Source: Phycisphaera sp. (GTDB lineage Bacteria > Planctomycetota > Phycisphaerae > Phycisphaerales > UBA1924). From it: a stretch of 64,000 bases of DNA. The notes beneath the pieces were generated by a model that made no database searches, was not told the origin of the DNA, and saw nothing but the letters and a program-made list of their open reading frames with translations. The position numbers were made by a program, and so were the translations under genes. The stretch covers positions 3,157,205-3,221,204 of the forward strand of contig CP098402.1 in the NCBI GenBank assembly GCA_025916675.1, read 5' to 3'. The number at the start of each line of letters is the position of its first letter. Within the stretch, counting starts at the first letter, position 1. Below, in pieces: positions 25,556-34,134 of the stretch.

Positions 25556-26017
25556 ATGCTTTCTCGCCTCTTCGGCAAGGACAACTCGAAGCAGCCCGAC
25601 CAGCAGCAGGGCCCGGACGTTGAATCGATGGCCTCCCAGGCGTCCAACACATCGTCCATGGCCAGCTTCGACCGCTTCGGTGCCACCATCATCGCCACGC
25701 TCAAGGAGCGCACGCTCTCGGGCAACGAGGCCGCCGCCCTGGTCGTCGCCCTCACCGACAAGCTCACCGAGCCGGGCCAGGTCACCGCGCGTCACGTCGT
25801 CCTCGACCTCCAGAACGTCGAGTACATGGATTCGGCCTGCATCGGCGTGCTCGTCGAGCTGCTCACCCGCCTGCAAAAGGCCGGCGGCCGCGTCGCCCTG
25901 GTGAACGCCGCCGCCAACGTCGAGTGCCTCTTCAAGCTCACGCGCCTCGACCGCCTCTTCCCCATCTGCCGCGACGTCATGCGCGCCATCGAAGCCGTCG
26001 AACGCCACGCGGCGTAG
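25556..26017 (+). CDS. STAS-domain anti-sigma-factor antagonist-like protein
   Basis: 153 residues. A 38-residue polar leader precedes a STAS domain (about 40-148) with the conserved strand-loop HVVLDLQNVEYMDSACIGVLV; the Ser in DSACIG (S93) matches the residue phosphorylated in SpoIIAA-type antagonists. The VALVNAAANVECLF and LDRLFPICRD segments are also typical. It probably takes part in partner-switching with an anti-sigma kinase; none is adjacent. Confidence 0.85.
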   Translation: MLSRLFGKDNSKQPDQQQGPDVESMASQASNTSSMASFDRFGATIIATLKERTLSGNEAAALVVALTDKLTEPGQVTARHVVLDLQNVEYMDSACIGVLVELLTRLQKAGGRVALVNAAANVECLFKLTRLDRLFPICRDVMRAIEAVERHAA

Positions 26018-26163
26018 GGGCTCCGACCGAGGCGGGTACGTGAGCACCCGGGCCAACCCCGAACAACCAGCCACGAAGATCGCACCGAAAGTGATCGCTC
26101 GGCTGGCAGTCGCCAGTGCAAGCTGTACACTCCACGGGTGAGCACGCCCTCGGAGGCCTCGTC

Positions 26164-26886
26164 ATGCGTACGCACGGTTCACAGCTTACGGCGGTGACTC
26201 TTCTAGCGGTCGCCGCACTCGCCCATGCCCAAAGCCCCCTCGACAGTTTTTTCCTACTCATCGAGTCGCCAGCAGTTGTCACGCCTTCGTCTGGGGGAGC
26301 GGCAATCGAGGTCTGGTGTGGGTACACCACATTTCCCGGTGGTACATATGTCATCCAAGGTGGTGACCTTGATGTCTACGCAACCGAGCCGCTGTTCGCG
26401 AACCTTAATACGATACGTCGAGATTTGGCGCCACCTCCATACGCGAGTTTTTCTGACGGAGTTCGAAGCCCGGAGGGTGACGCCGTGAATGACATCGTCG
26501 CTGGCCAGCGATCACTGGGCGGTGGCGGCGGCGGGGGGAGTGTGGATGATCGGAATCCGCTATTGCTCTGGACCGCGAATTGGAGCACGCGCGATTTTGC
26601 ACCCAGAGTAGTCGAACTCACTGCTACGCCAGGCGACCACTTCAGTTGGGCGGAGTTGATCGGCGGTACCACAGAAGAATTCCCCGACCCCGGCTTTGCC
26701 ACTATCGTCGTCCGCACCGACTGCCTGGCCGACCTGGACGGCAACGCCGAGCTCGACGTGTTCGACTTTCTCGCGTTCCAGAACTTCTTCATAGACGCCA
26801 GCCCCGTGGCCGACCTCGACGCCGACGGCGACCTGACCCTGTTCGACTTTCTCGCCTTCCAGAACGCCTTCGACGCCGGCTGCTAA
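26164..26886 (+). CDS. Secreted protein with C-terminal GC-type dockerin-like domain
   Basis: 240 residues from the ATG at 26164 (GGAGG upstream). Signal peptide ending LAHAQ at about residue 22. The central domain (25-180) is unrecognised, with a Gly run. The C-terminal domain starts DCLADLDGNAELDVFDFLAF and repeats as DLDADGDLTLFDFLAF, ending FDAGC. The two EF-hand-like loops with the flanking Cys pair are the module shared by many proteins in this window. Confidence 0.78.
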   Translation: MRTHGSQLTAVTLLAVAALAHAQSPLDSFFLLIESPAVVTPSSGGAAIEVWCGYTTFPGGTYVIQGGDLDVYATEPLFANLNTIRRDLAPPPYASFSDGVRSPEGDAVNDIVAGQRSLGGGGGGGSVDDRNPLLLWTANWSTRDFAPRVVELTATPGDHFSWAELIGGTTEEFPDPGFATIVVRTDCLADLDGNAELDVFDFLAFQNFFIDASPVADLDADGDLTLFDFLAFQNAFDAGC

Positions 26887-26901
26887 GCCTCAAACGCAAA
26901 A

Positions 26902-26932
26902 GCACGCCCGACGCATCAAGCGCCGGGCGTGC
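26902..26932 (-). terminator. Terminator of the N-terminal-dockerin gene
   Basis: 9-bp perfect stem (GCACGCCCG / CGGGCGTGC) with a 13-nt loop. On the minus strand it is followed by TTTTGCGTTT. It lies between two convergent genes and may serve both. Confidence 0.6.
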
Positions 26933-26954
26933 GTGGTCCGTGGCTTGGTCGCCC

Positions 26955-28079
26955 TCAGGGCGTGCCGGTCGCCCATCCATCACCCGACTGGCTCACCTCG
27001 ACCGTGCCATCCTTGCGGAGCGTGTAGGTCACGGTGCCCTTGGTGGCCCGGACCTTGACGCCCAGGTCCATGGCCAGGCAGTCGACGAGGTTCTGCCCCT
27101 CGTCGCCGTCGCCCACGTTGCAGCCGATCAGGCAGATCTCGGCGTCAGTCGCGAACTTACCGTCTGCCTTCAGGGCGTCAACGAATGTCTGGTACGCGCC
27201 CAGCTTGCCGTTGTCGGCGTTCTTGCCGATCCACTTGCCGTCCTGGCGGGTGTTGCCGTCGCCCATCGAGATCTGGCCGTCTGTGCCGTGGTTGGCGATG
27301 ATCAGCTTCTTCACGGGCTTGGCGTCGCACACCTTCATGGTCGCATCGGCCACGTCGTCGACTTCCTCGACGTCGTAGCCCTCCTGGTCCTTGTAGTACT
27401 TCCAGCGGTTGCTGTGCGTGCCGACCTTGTCGGAGATGACCAGATCGGGCTCGTGGATCTCGAGCGTCGAGCTGGTGCCCGTCTTGGCTTCCTTGTCGCT
27501 CTCGACCTCGGCCGTCACGCCGGCGAACACGGCCGTGATGTCCGGGCCCGCAGGGCCGAAGCTGACCAGGTGGTACACGCCCGGCTCGTTGATCCGCAGC
27601 TCGAACTCACCCAGATCGCCGCAGAAACCAAGCTGGAAGTCCTCGAAGTACTGGTACGGCAGGTGGCTGCTCCGTGGCGCCTGCACCTGCGTGAAGTCCG
27701 GGCCCAGCGGGATGATCGCCGGCACGTCGACCTGGAGCTGGTTGTACAGCCCGAGCTCGATGTTCTCGCCGTATTGGGCCTCGAGGGGATCGATGACCTG
27801 GAAGTCGAGGCAGCCGGGCAGCGGATCGCAGCCGCGGTCGAAGTCGTTCTGGTAGGCCAGGAAGTCGAACAGCGTCAGCTCGCCGTCACGGTCCCAGTCG
27901 GCCAGCGGGTCGCCGGAGACGAAGGCGTTCTGGAACGCCAGGAAGTCGAAGATCGTGAGCCGACCGTCGCCGTCGAGGTCGGCCCGACACCCCGTTTGCG
28001 CGAAGGCCGGAGACAAGCCCCCAGCCAGCAGTGCTGCCGCGGCGATGGTGAGACGACGTTTCCACGAGTGCAGTAGCAT
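26955..28079 (-). CDS. Secreted protein: N-terminal dockerin-like domain plus DUF4347-like domain
   Basis: 374 residues. Signal peptide to about 27 (ending AFAQ). Unlike its relatives, the dockerin-like domain is at the N-terminus (28-83: TGCRADLDGDGRLTIFDFLA to FDRGC). A middle domain (85-200) follows. The C-terminal part (about 270-355) has LIIANHGTDGQISMGDG and, 60 residues on, ICLIGCNVGDGDEGQNLV, then VKVRATKGTVTYT. This resembles DUF4347, a caspase-like fold with His and Cys, so H and C of HGT and GCN may be functional. AAGGA precedes the ATG. Confidence 0.72.
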   Translation of the reverse strand: MLLHSWKRRLTIAAAALLAGGLSPAFAQTGCRADLDGDGRLTIFDFLAFQNAFVSGDPLADWDRDGELTLFDFLAYQNDFDRGCDPLPGCLDFQVIDPLEAQYGENIELGLYNQLQVDVPAIIPLGPDFTQVQAPRSSHLPYQYFEDFQLGFCGDLGEFELRINEPGVYHLVSFGPAGPDITAVFAGVTAEVESDKEAKTGTSSTLEIHEPDLVISDKVGTHSNRWKYYKDQEGYDVEEVDDVADATMKVCDAKPVKKLIIANHGTDGQISMGDGNTRQDGKWIGKNADNGKLGAYQTFVDALKADGKFATDAEICLIGCNVGDGDEGQNLVDCLAMDLGVKVRATKGTVTYTLRKDGTVEVSQSGDGWATGTP

Positions 28080-28275
28080 GGCGTATTCCTTTATGTTTTG
28101 TGTGCGTGCCACTACAAGAGCGGAAAGCACCGCCACAAGTCACGCAGGGAAGCCACATACATAAATTGGATGTTAGATTGGGCAAATGGGGCAATGCACT
28201 CGACGATGTGCCGCGCGGTGCGTTGTTCGAATCTGGGTTCATATACCAGAACTCGTCGGCAACGCGACACGCCAC

Positions 28276-29676
28276 TCAGCCCCGGAACAATGCCTCGAAG
28301 GCCACGAAATCGGCAACATCGAACACGCCGTCGTCGTCGATGTCCGCCCGCGGATCCCGCTCCATCCAGAACGCCTGGAACCGCAGGTAATCGAAGATCG
28401 TCAGCGCCCCGTCGCGGTCCAGGTCGGCCGGGTGCCGCACGAATTCTTCGGCCAGCCGCAGCGTGCCCTCGAGTAGCTCCTCGCCCGCCGGCAGGATCTG
28501 GTCGGGCGGCGGATCGAAGCCCGGCAGCGTGATGGGCGGCGTCGGTCGCAGTTCGATGGTCCACGAGAGCGCATCGAGCTCGCCGTAGAACCAATCGGTC
28601 GAGTTGCCGCTGTACAGGTAGAGCACCGTTGCGCCGGTGCCCACCTCGTACTCGGCCCCCGTCGCGTCGCGCACGCCATCGGCGAAGATGTTGCCAAGCT
28701 CGTTCATCTCGGCGATATCGACCGGCTCTTCGAGTTGGTAGCCCCATGGGCTGAGCACGAACTGGCTGAACGTGTGGACGTCCAAATGCCCGACGACCCG
28801 ATCTCGTAAACCGTCGATGGCGTCCATGTACACCCGCAGCTCGGGCTCGCTGAAGGGCTCCACGCCGCGGTACGTCCCGCTCCCGGGGTTCGAGCTGGAC
28901 CCAAGCCCGCCCCACTCATACGACCAGTTTCGATTGAGGTCGACACCGCGCAGGCGATCGTCGATCACGCGCTTGTTCTTTCGCCAGAAGCGCTCATCGG
29001 TCCAGGTGTAATCGAACCCATCCGGATTCACCATTGGCAGGAACACCCACTCAAGCTCGTCGAGCAGCCTGGTGATGCGCGCATCGCTGCCATATCCAGA
29101 CACGAGCTGCTCGATCATGAACGTCGTGGCCGCCGCGCTCAGCCACTCCCGCGCATGCTGGCAGGCGTTGATCACAAACACCGGCTTGTCCGCGCGTCCA
29201 TCGCCGTTGAGCACGATGCCGGGGATGTCGCGGCCCTCGAGCGATTGGCCGAGCGTCTCGAGCCGTGCGATGCCGGGGTTTGAGTCGACGATGGACTGCC
29301 AACGCGTGCGGAACTCGTCAAGCGTGCGATACTCCTCGTACCACTGCACGTCATCGCGCTGCGATCTCGCCGCAATCCGGGCTCGCTCGGCGTCCACGGC
29401 CACCTGGAGATCATCAACGACGACCCGGTGCTCAAGTTCGAGTTCAAGGAACCGCGCGTACTGCTCGGGGCTCAGCCGGATATCAACCGGCCGCAAGGGC
29501 ACGACCCGGTGCGTCCACAGGTCGGGCGACAACGGCTCGATCGCCTCCATCACCGCGCGCGTGGCCATCGGCAGGCGAACCTGCTTGTGCCCCGCGTACG
29601 GCTTTTCGGCCTCCTGCGCAACCGCCATACTCGCAAGCGCAAACACCGCGCACGCCTTTGATACCCTTGCCAGCAT
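28276..29676 (-). CDS. Secreted M14 zinc carboxypeptidase with Cys-less dockerin-like tail
   Basis: 466 residues. Signal peptide 1-20. A peptidase M14 domain (about 115-405) has zinc ligands H174 and E177 in CQHAREW and a third His in HLDVHTF; DLNRNW and the catalytic Glu in WTIELRP are present. It trims C-terminal residues from peptides outside the cytoplasm. The tail (about 415-466) holds two EF-hand-like loops (DLDRDGALTIFDYL, DIDDDGVFDVADFV) but lacks both Cys of the usual module. Paralogous to the next gene upstream. Confidence 0.88.
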   Translation of the reverse strand: MLARVSKACAVFALASMAVAQEAEKPYAGHKQVRLPMATRAVMEAIEPLSPDLWTHRVVPLRPVDIRLSPEQYARFLELELEHRVVVDDLQVAVDAERARIAARSQRDDVQWYEEYRTLDEFRTRWQSIVDSNPGIARLETLGQSLEGRDIPGIVLNGDGRADKPVFVINACQHAREWLSAAATTFMIEQLVSGYGSDARITRLLDELEWVFLPMVNPDGFDYTWTDERFWRKNKRVIDDRLRGVDLNRNWSYEWGGLGSSSNPGSGTYRGVEPFSEPELRVYMDAIDGLRDRVVGHLDVHTFSQFVLSPWGYQLEEPVDIAEMNELGNIFADGVRDATGAEYEVGTGATVLYLYSGNSTDWFYGELDALSWTIELRPTPPITLPGFDPPPDQILPAGEELLEGTLRLAEEFVRHPADLDRDGALTIFDYLRFQAFWMERDPRADIDDDGVFDVADFVAFEALFRG

Positions 29677-29698
29677 GTCCGCCCCCTTCGCGTGTGCC

Positions 29699-32026
29699 TT
29701 ACAGATCGAACAGGGTCTGGAAACCCAGGAAATCGAAGATCGTAAACGCGCCGTCGGCGTCGATGTCCGCGGCCGGATCCTCGGCCTCCCACAACGTCTG
29801 GAACAGCAGGAAGTCGAAGATGGTCAGGGCACCATCACGATCCAGGTCCGCCGGATGCGGCGGAGCGCAATCGATCTCGAGCACCAACTCGTCGATGCCA
29901 GCCTCGACGATCGAGCCTGGGTCTTCGTCGGCGGCCACGAACAGCAGACGCATCTCGGCTGTCGGCTCGACCACGTCGGCGATGCGGTACCGCCGGGTCT
30001 CCCAGCCAACCGTCGAGGCGTTCGTCGCATCGAGCAATTCCCACGATGCGCCGTCGTTGTTGCTGATGAGTACGGCGAACGTGTCCTGTGCGGGTGCCGA
30101 GCCCTGATCGTTGCTGTACCACAGCGCGAACGATACAAACGGATCGGGGTTCACCTTGCCGCCCGTTACCGTCGCGTCAAAAAGCGGGGATACCAGCGAA
30201 GTGAACCCGTTGTCGACGTCAAACTCGCCTAGGGAGTCGCCCGCACGCCCATCGGTGAACCAGCCGTTGGTGCCATCGGCCGACGCGTCGTCCTCGGGCT
30301 GCGCATCGGTCGCCTCGGGGTCGGCGTTGCCCCATTGCCCGCGCTCGGCAGTGTCGTCGGGCAGGCCCGCGATCCACTCGCCCTCGATCTCGCACGCGTC
30401 CCGCAATACCACAATTGGATCGCTCACGCTATGCGTGAACACGCCAAACTCCGGGTAACGGAACAGCGTGCCCCCCACCGTCGCCGCCTCGACATAAAAC
30501 TCGCCAAGCTCGCCGCACTGGAGCAGCCCCATCTCTATCGAGTAGTCCTCGCCCTCGATGTGCTCAACCGTCGCGGGCTCGAACGCGTCGCCCGGACCCT
30601 CGCGGAAGAAGCCGCGCACCGTCGCCGGGTCGAGCTCGTCCAGGCCGTCGCGGACCTCGAACAGGCGGACCGATGTCTCGCCCGCGGGCGTGCCACCATC
30701 CTGCGGCGACACGTGGAAGCGCAGCGGCTGGGCCATCTGCTCGGCCAGCCGCAGCACGCCCTCGGTCAACTCTCGCCCGGCCGGCAGGATCTGATCGGGC
30801 TCGGGATCGAACCCGCCCGCGCCACGCGATTGCGGACGCAGTTCGATCGTCCAGCCAAACCCGACCCCACCGAACTCGCCATACACCCAGTCCTTGGCCG
30901 AGCCGCTGGTCAGGTACAGCCCGCTGCTGCCCTGGGCCGCGGTATAGGTCGCGCCCGTTTCGTCCAGGATGCCCGCCGCGACGACGTCGCCCAGCTCTTG
31001 GAACACCGAATCGTCCTCGGAGGGATCGAACGTGTACCCCAGCGGGTGCAGCACGAGCTGGCCATAGGTATGCACGTCCAGGTGGACCACCACGCGATCG
31101 GTCTTGCCATCAACGAACGACGTGAACGTTTGCAGCTCGGGCTCGGTAAAGGGGCCCGTGCCGCGATACGTCTGGCTGCCCGGGTCGTCGCTCGCGCCCG
31201 GCTGGCCCCACGCGACCGACCAGTTGCGGTTCAGGTCGACGCCGAACTCGTCGCTGCCGTCGATGTCGCGCCGGTTCTTGCGCCAGAAGCGCTCGTCGGT
31301 CCAGGTAAAGTCGAACCCGTCGGGATTCAACATGGGCGCGAACACCCACTCCAACTCATCAAGCAGCCGCGTGATGCGCGGATCATCGCCGTACCCCTCA
31401 ACCAATTGCTCGATCAGGTACGTCACCGCCGCGGGGCTCACCCACTCGCGGGCGTGCTGGCAGGCGTTGATCAGCATCACGGGCTTGCCCGCCTCGCCGT
31501 TGCCGTTGAGCACGAACCCCGGCATGTCGCGACCCTCGAGCGACTGGCCGATGACCTGGAAGCCCGTCACATCGGGGTTCAGGTCCGCGATCGACTGCCA
31601 CCGCACCCAGTACTCATCCAGCGTGCGGTACTCGTCGTAGAACGTCAGGTCGTCCTGCGCGCCGCGCGCGTCGATCCGCGCCCGCTCGGCATCCACCACC
31701 GCTTGCAGGTTTTCCGCCATAACCGTGTGCGTGAGTTCGAGGCCGACGAACCGGGCGTACTGCTCAGGGCTCAGCCTCAGCTCGATCGGTTGCATGGGGA
31801 TGATCGTGTGGGTCCACACGTCGGCCCCCAGCGGCTCGATCGCCTCGAGCACCCGCCGTGTCGCCACGGGGAGCTGGACGAGCTTGTGCCCCTCGTAGGG
31901 CTTGGCCGATTGCTGCTGGCCAACGTCCTGGCCGGTGGCCGTTCCGGCCCACGCCAGAAGGACACAGGCCGACACCGAAGCACTGCACGCCATCGCACGC
32001 ACACCCGAAGCGGAAAGAAGCGACAT
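29699..32026 (-). CDS. Secreted M14 zinc carboxypeptidase, long form, Cys-less dockerin-like tail
   Basis: 775 residues from the ATG at 32026 (GGAG 9 nt upstream). Signal peptide ending TATGQ. The M14 domain has CQHAREW, DLNRNWSVAW, HLDVHTY and WTIELRP, so all active-site residues are kept. About 300 extra residues follow: a region with WIAGLPDDTAERGQWGNADP and a jelly-roll-like FVSFALWYSND part similar to domains that often follow metallopeptidases. The tail has two loops (DLDRDGALTIFDFLLFQ, DIDADGAFTIFDFLGFQ) and ends FDL without Cys. Tandem paralogue of the shorter gene downstream. Confidence 0.87.
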   Translation of the reverse strand: MSLLSASGVRAMACSASVSACVLLAWAGTATGQDVGQQQSAKPYEGHKLVQLPVATRRVLEAIEPLGADVWTHTIIPMQPIELRLSPEQYARFVGLELTHTVMAENLQAVVDAERARIDARGAQDDLTFYDEYRTLDEYWVRWQSIADLNPDVTGFQVIGQSLEGRDMPGFVLNGNGEAGKPVMLINACQHAREWVSPAAVTYLIEQLVEGYGDDPRITRLLDELEWVFAPMLNPDGFDFTWTDERFWRKNRRDIDGSDEFGVDLNRNWSVAWGQPGASDDPGSQTYRGTGPFTEPELQTFTSFVDGKTDRVVVHLDVHTYGQLVLHPLGYTFDPSEDDSVFQELGDVVAAGILDETGATYTAAQGSSGLYLTSGSAKDWVYGEFGGVGFGWTIELRPQSRGAGGFDPEPDQILPAGRELTEGVLRLAEQMAQPLRFHVSPQDGGTPAGETSVRLFEVRDGLDELDPATVRGFFREGPGDAFEPATVEHIEGEDYSIEMGLLQCGELGEFYVEAATVGGTLFRYPEFGVFTHSVSDPIVVLRDACEIEGEWIAGLPDDTAERGQWGNADPEATDAQPEDDASADGTNGWFTDGRAGDSLGEFDVDNGFTSLVSPLFDATVTGGKVNPDPFVSFALWYSNDQGSAPAQDTFAVLISNNDGASWELLDATNASTVGWETRRYRIADVVEPTAEMRLLFVAADEDPGSIVEAGIDELVLEIDCAPPHPADLDRDGALTIFDFLLFQTLWEAEDPAADIDADGAFTIFDFLGFQTLFDL

Positions 32027-32122
32027 GGGCAAGTTCTCCATTAGATAAGCCGAGGGCCGCACGCCCTCCAACATCCGTACGGCTCACCGGCCCGACCCGT
32101 TTCGGTCATCGGCAGAGACCCG

Positions 32123-32128
32123 TACCAT
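32123..32128 (+). promoter_or_regulatory. TANNNT -10 (TACCAT) just before the transporter start
   Basis: TACCAT followed by 9 nt and the ATG at 32138. The leader would be only a few nt. Confidence 0.38.
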
Positions 32129-32137
32129 TGGGCCGCA

Positions 32138-33652
32138 ATGACCGAGAATACGGGCAATCCCCCCGCCGCCGGCAGGCTCCAACACACGGTCTCCCTCGCC
32201 GGGCTCGGCCTCGGGCCGGTGGTCGCCATCCTCGTTGGGCTGCTCCTGCCCGACACCCTCCCCGGGGCCGAGGCCGCCATCGAGCTCACCCGCCCCGCTC
32301 GCATCACGGCCGCAGTCGCCGCACTCATGGCGATCTGGTGGCTCACCGAGGCCATTCCCCTGAGCGCGACCGCCCTGCTGCCCCTGGCGCTGCTGCCACT
32401 CCTGCGCGCGATGGGCATGGCCGACGCGGCCGCCCCGTACGCCAACCCGGTCATCTTCCTCTTCCTTGGCGGGTTCATGCTCGGGTTGGCCATGGAACGC
32501 TGGGGCCTGCACAAGCGCATCGCCCTGCTCGTCATCATGGCCGTTGGCTCGGGCCCGCGTTCCATCATCGCCGGCTTCATGATCGCCACGGCCATGCTGA
32601 GCGCATTCGTGTCCAACACTGCGACGGTCATCATGCTCATCCCCATCGCTACCAGCGTGCTGGCCACGGTGCATGACAACCCCGACGCGCCCCCCGGTGC
32701 CCGCCAACGCTTCGCAACATGCCTCGTGCTCGCAATCGCATACTCAGCATCGATCGGTGGTGCTGCCACACTCATTGGCACACCACCCAACGCGGTCTTG
32801 GCCGGATTCGTAGCCGACCAGGGCGAGCGCACTCTGAGTTTCGGTCGCTGGTTGCTGCACGCACTCCCGCTCGTTGTTGTGTTGCTGCCGATTTGCTTCG
32901 TATTGCTGACCGGCCCGATGTTCCGAGTGCGTGGCAGCGTCGGCGGGAGCCGATCGGCGGTTCGTACGCAATTCCACGAACTCGGCCGGATGAAGCCCGG
33001 CGAATGGGTGGTGCTCGTTATCTTCTCGATCACGGCCCTCCTGTGGATATTCCGCAAGGTCATCAACAGCCAGGATTTCATGACCCAAGCTGGCCTGAGG
33101 CTCAGCGACGCCCAGATCGCCATGTTCGCCGCCATCGCGCTCTTCGTTGTGCCGGTCGACAAGAAGTGCCGTACGTTCGCTATGGACTGGGACACCGCGT
33201 CGCGCGCACCCTTCGGCATCTTGCTGCTGTTCGGCGGCGGCTTGAGCCTGGCCGCGGCGGTATCGGCGACGGGCCTCGACGTTGCAATCGGGCAACAGTT
33301 CGCGCTCCTGCAAGGCATGCCGCTGTGGGTCATCGTGCTCGGCTTGTGCTTGCTGGTCACGTTCCTCACCGAACTCACCAGCAATACCGCCGTGACCACC
33401 GCGCTGCTTCCCGTGCTCGCGGCTGCTGCGCCGGTGATGGGCGTCGACGCGGCCTACCTCTTGCTACCGGCGGCAGTCTCGGCCTCGTGCGCGTTCATGC
33501 TGCCCGTGGCCACACCACCCAACGCGGTCGCCTTCGCAAGCGGCCGCGTAACCATCGGCCAGATGGCACGCACGGGCGTGGTGCTGAACGTCCTGTTCGC
33601 GTGCATCATCACGCTGTGGGTCATGCTCGTCGCGCCAAGCGTGTTCGGGTAG
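32138..33652 (+). CDS. DASS family (SLC13) sodium/anion symporter
   Basis: 504 residues with about 12 hydrophobic segments. The two conserved SNT motifs of the family are present, SNTATVIMLIP and TSNTAVTTALLP, each followed later by GTPPNAV or ATPPNAV. These bind Na+ and the carboxylate of dicarboxylates (succinate, malate) or sulfate. Inner membrane. The 280-320 region is a hydrophilic loop. No neighbours with a shared function, so the substrate is unassigned. Confidence 0.9.
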   Translation: MTENTGNPPAAGRLQHTVSLAGLGLGPVVAILVGLLLPDTLPGAEAAIELTRPARITAAVAALMAIWWLTEAIPLSATALLPLALLPLLRAMGMADAAAPYANPVIFLFLGGFMLGLAMERWGLHKRIALLVIMAVGSGPRSIIAGFMIATAMLSAFVSNTATVIMLIPIATSVLATVHDNPDAPPGARQRFATCLVLAIAYSASIGGAATLIGTPPNAVLAGFVADQGERTLSFGRWLLHALPLVVVLLPICFVLLTGPMFRVRGSVGGSRSAVRTQFHELGRMKPGEWVVLVIFSITALLWIFRKVINSQDFMTQAGLRLSDAQIAMFAAIALFVVPVDKKCRTFAMDWDTASRAPFGILLLFGGGLSLAAAVSATGLDVAIGQQFALLQGMPLWVIVLGLCLLVTFLTELTSNTAVTTALLPVLAAAAPVMGVDAAYLLLPAAVSASCAFMLPVATPPNAVAFASGRVTIGQMARTGVVLNVLFACIITLWVMLVAPSVFG

Positions 33653-33663
33653 GCGGTGGGGAG

Positions 33664-34032
33664 TCAGGCCGAGGGCTTCGCGCCGTACTCGAACTTCCAC
33701 CGACGGATCGGCACACTCGCCGCCCGCGAGAGATCGAGCGCCCCCCCACTCCTCAGCCACCGCGCCGCCGAGTGCTGGTCGGCCCCATTGACGACGCGCA
33801 CCACCAACACGCCGCGGGACACCCGGTCGGCACTCGCCCGCTCGCCCAGCCCGCCAGGGGCCATTTCGGCCCAGGCCTGCTGGAGCGACACGCCCGACCG
33901 CGCGACTGCTTCGTAGTCCAGCCGGGCCCTGCGGAACGCGTTGGCCAGGTCGCTCTGGGGCGAGTACACCCGCCACCCGCGCAGCCGATTGACCTGGGCG
34001 AGGCTTTCAGTATGGCTCATGTTCGGTTTCAT
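33664..34032 (-). CDS. DUF721 / DciA-like protein
   Basis: About 122 residues. The C-terminal two thirds (AWAEMAPGGLGERASADRV, then RGVLVVRVVNGADQHSAARW and IRRWKFEYGA) fits the DUF721 pattern of a Trp/Ala-rich helix, RGVLxVxVxxSxxxxxL and a final basic beta strand. DciA proteins of this family help load the replicative helicase DnaB at the origin. The start is uncertain: ATG at 34032 or 34020, neither with a good ribosome site. It sits within 3 kb of parB. Confidence 0.68.
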   Translation of the reverse strand: MKPNMSHTESLAQVNRLRGWRVYSPQSDLANAFRRARLDYEAVARSGVSLQQAWAEMAPGGLGERASADRVSRGVLVVRVVNGADQHSAARWLRSGGALDLSRAASVPIRRWKFEYGAKPSA

Positions 34033-34122
34033 ATCTACATGTTCGGCTAATGATTGGAATCTGATGCACAATTTTATAGATATGTCAGGGTTTTGGCCAG
34101 ACACCATCAGAACCCGCTAGCA

Positions 34123-34128
34123 TATCCT
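34123..34128 (+). promoter_or_regulatory. TANNNT leaderless-type -10 (TATCCT)
   Basis: TATCCT followed by 6 nt and the ATG of the ABC ATPase at 34135. Confidence 0.45.
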
Positions 34129-34134
34129 CGGCTC

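Noticed and set aside
26580-28076. Long plus-strand frame across the end of one dockerin-type gene and opposite the next
   Set aside because: It overlaps two well-supported genes, has no domain, and arises from GC-rich codon bias.
28150-28260. tRNA gene (GTTCGAATC-like T-loop)
   Set aside because: No acceptor, D or anticodon stem can be folded around it.
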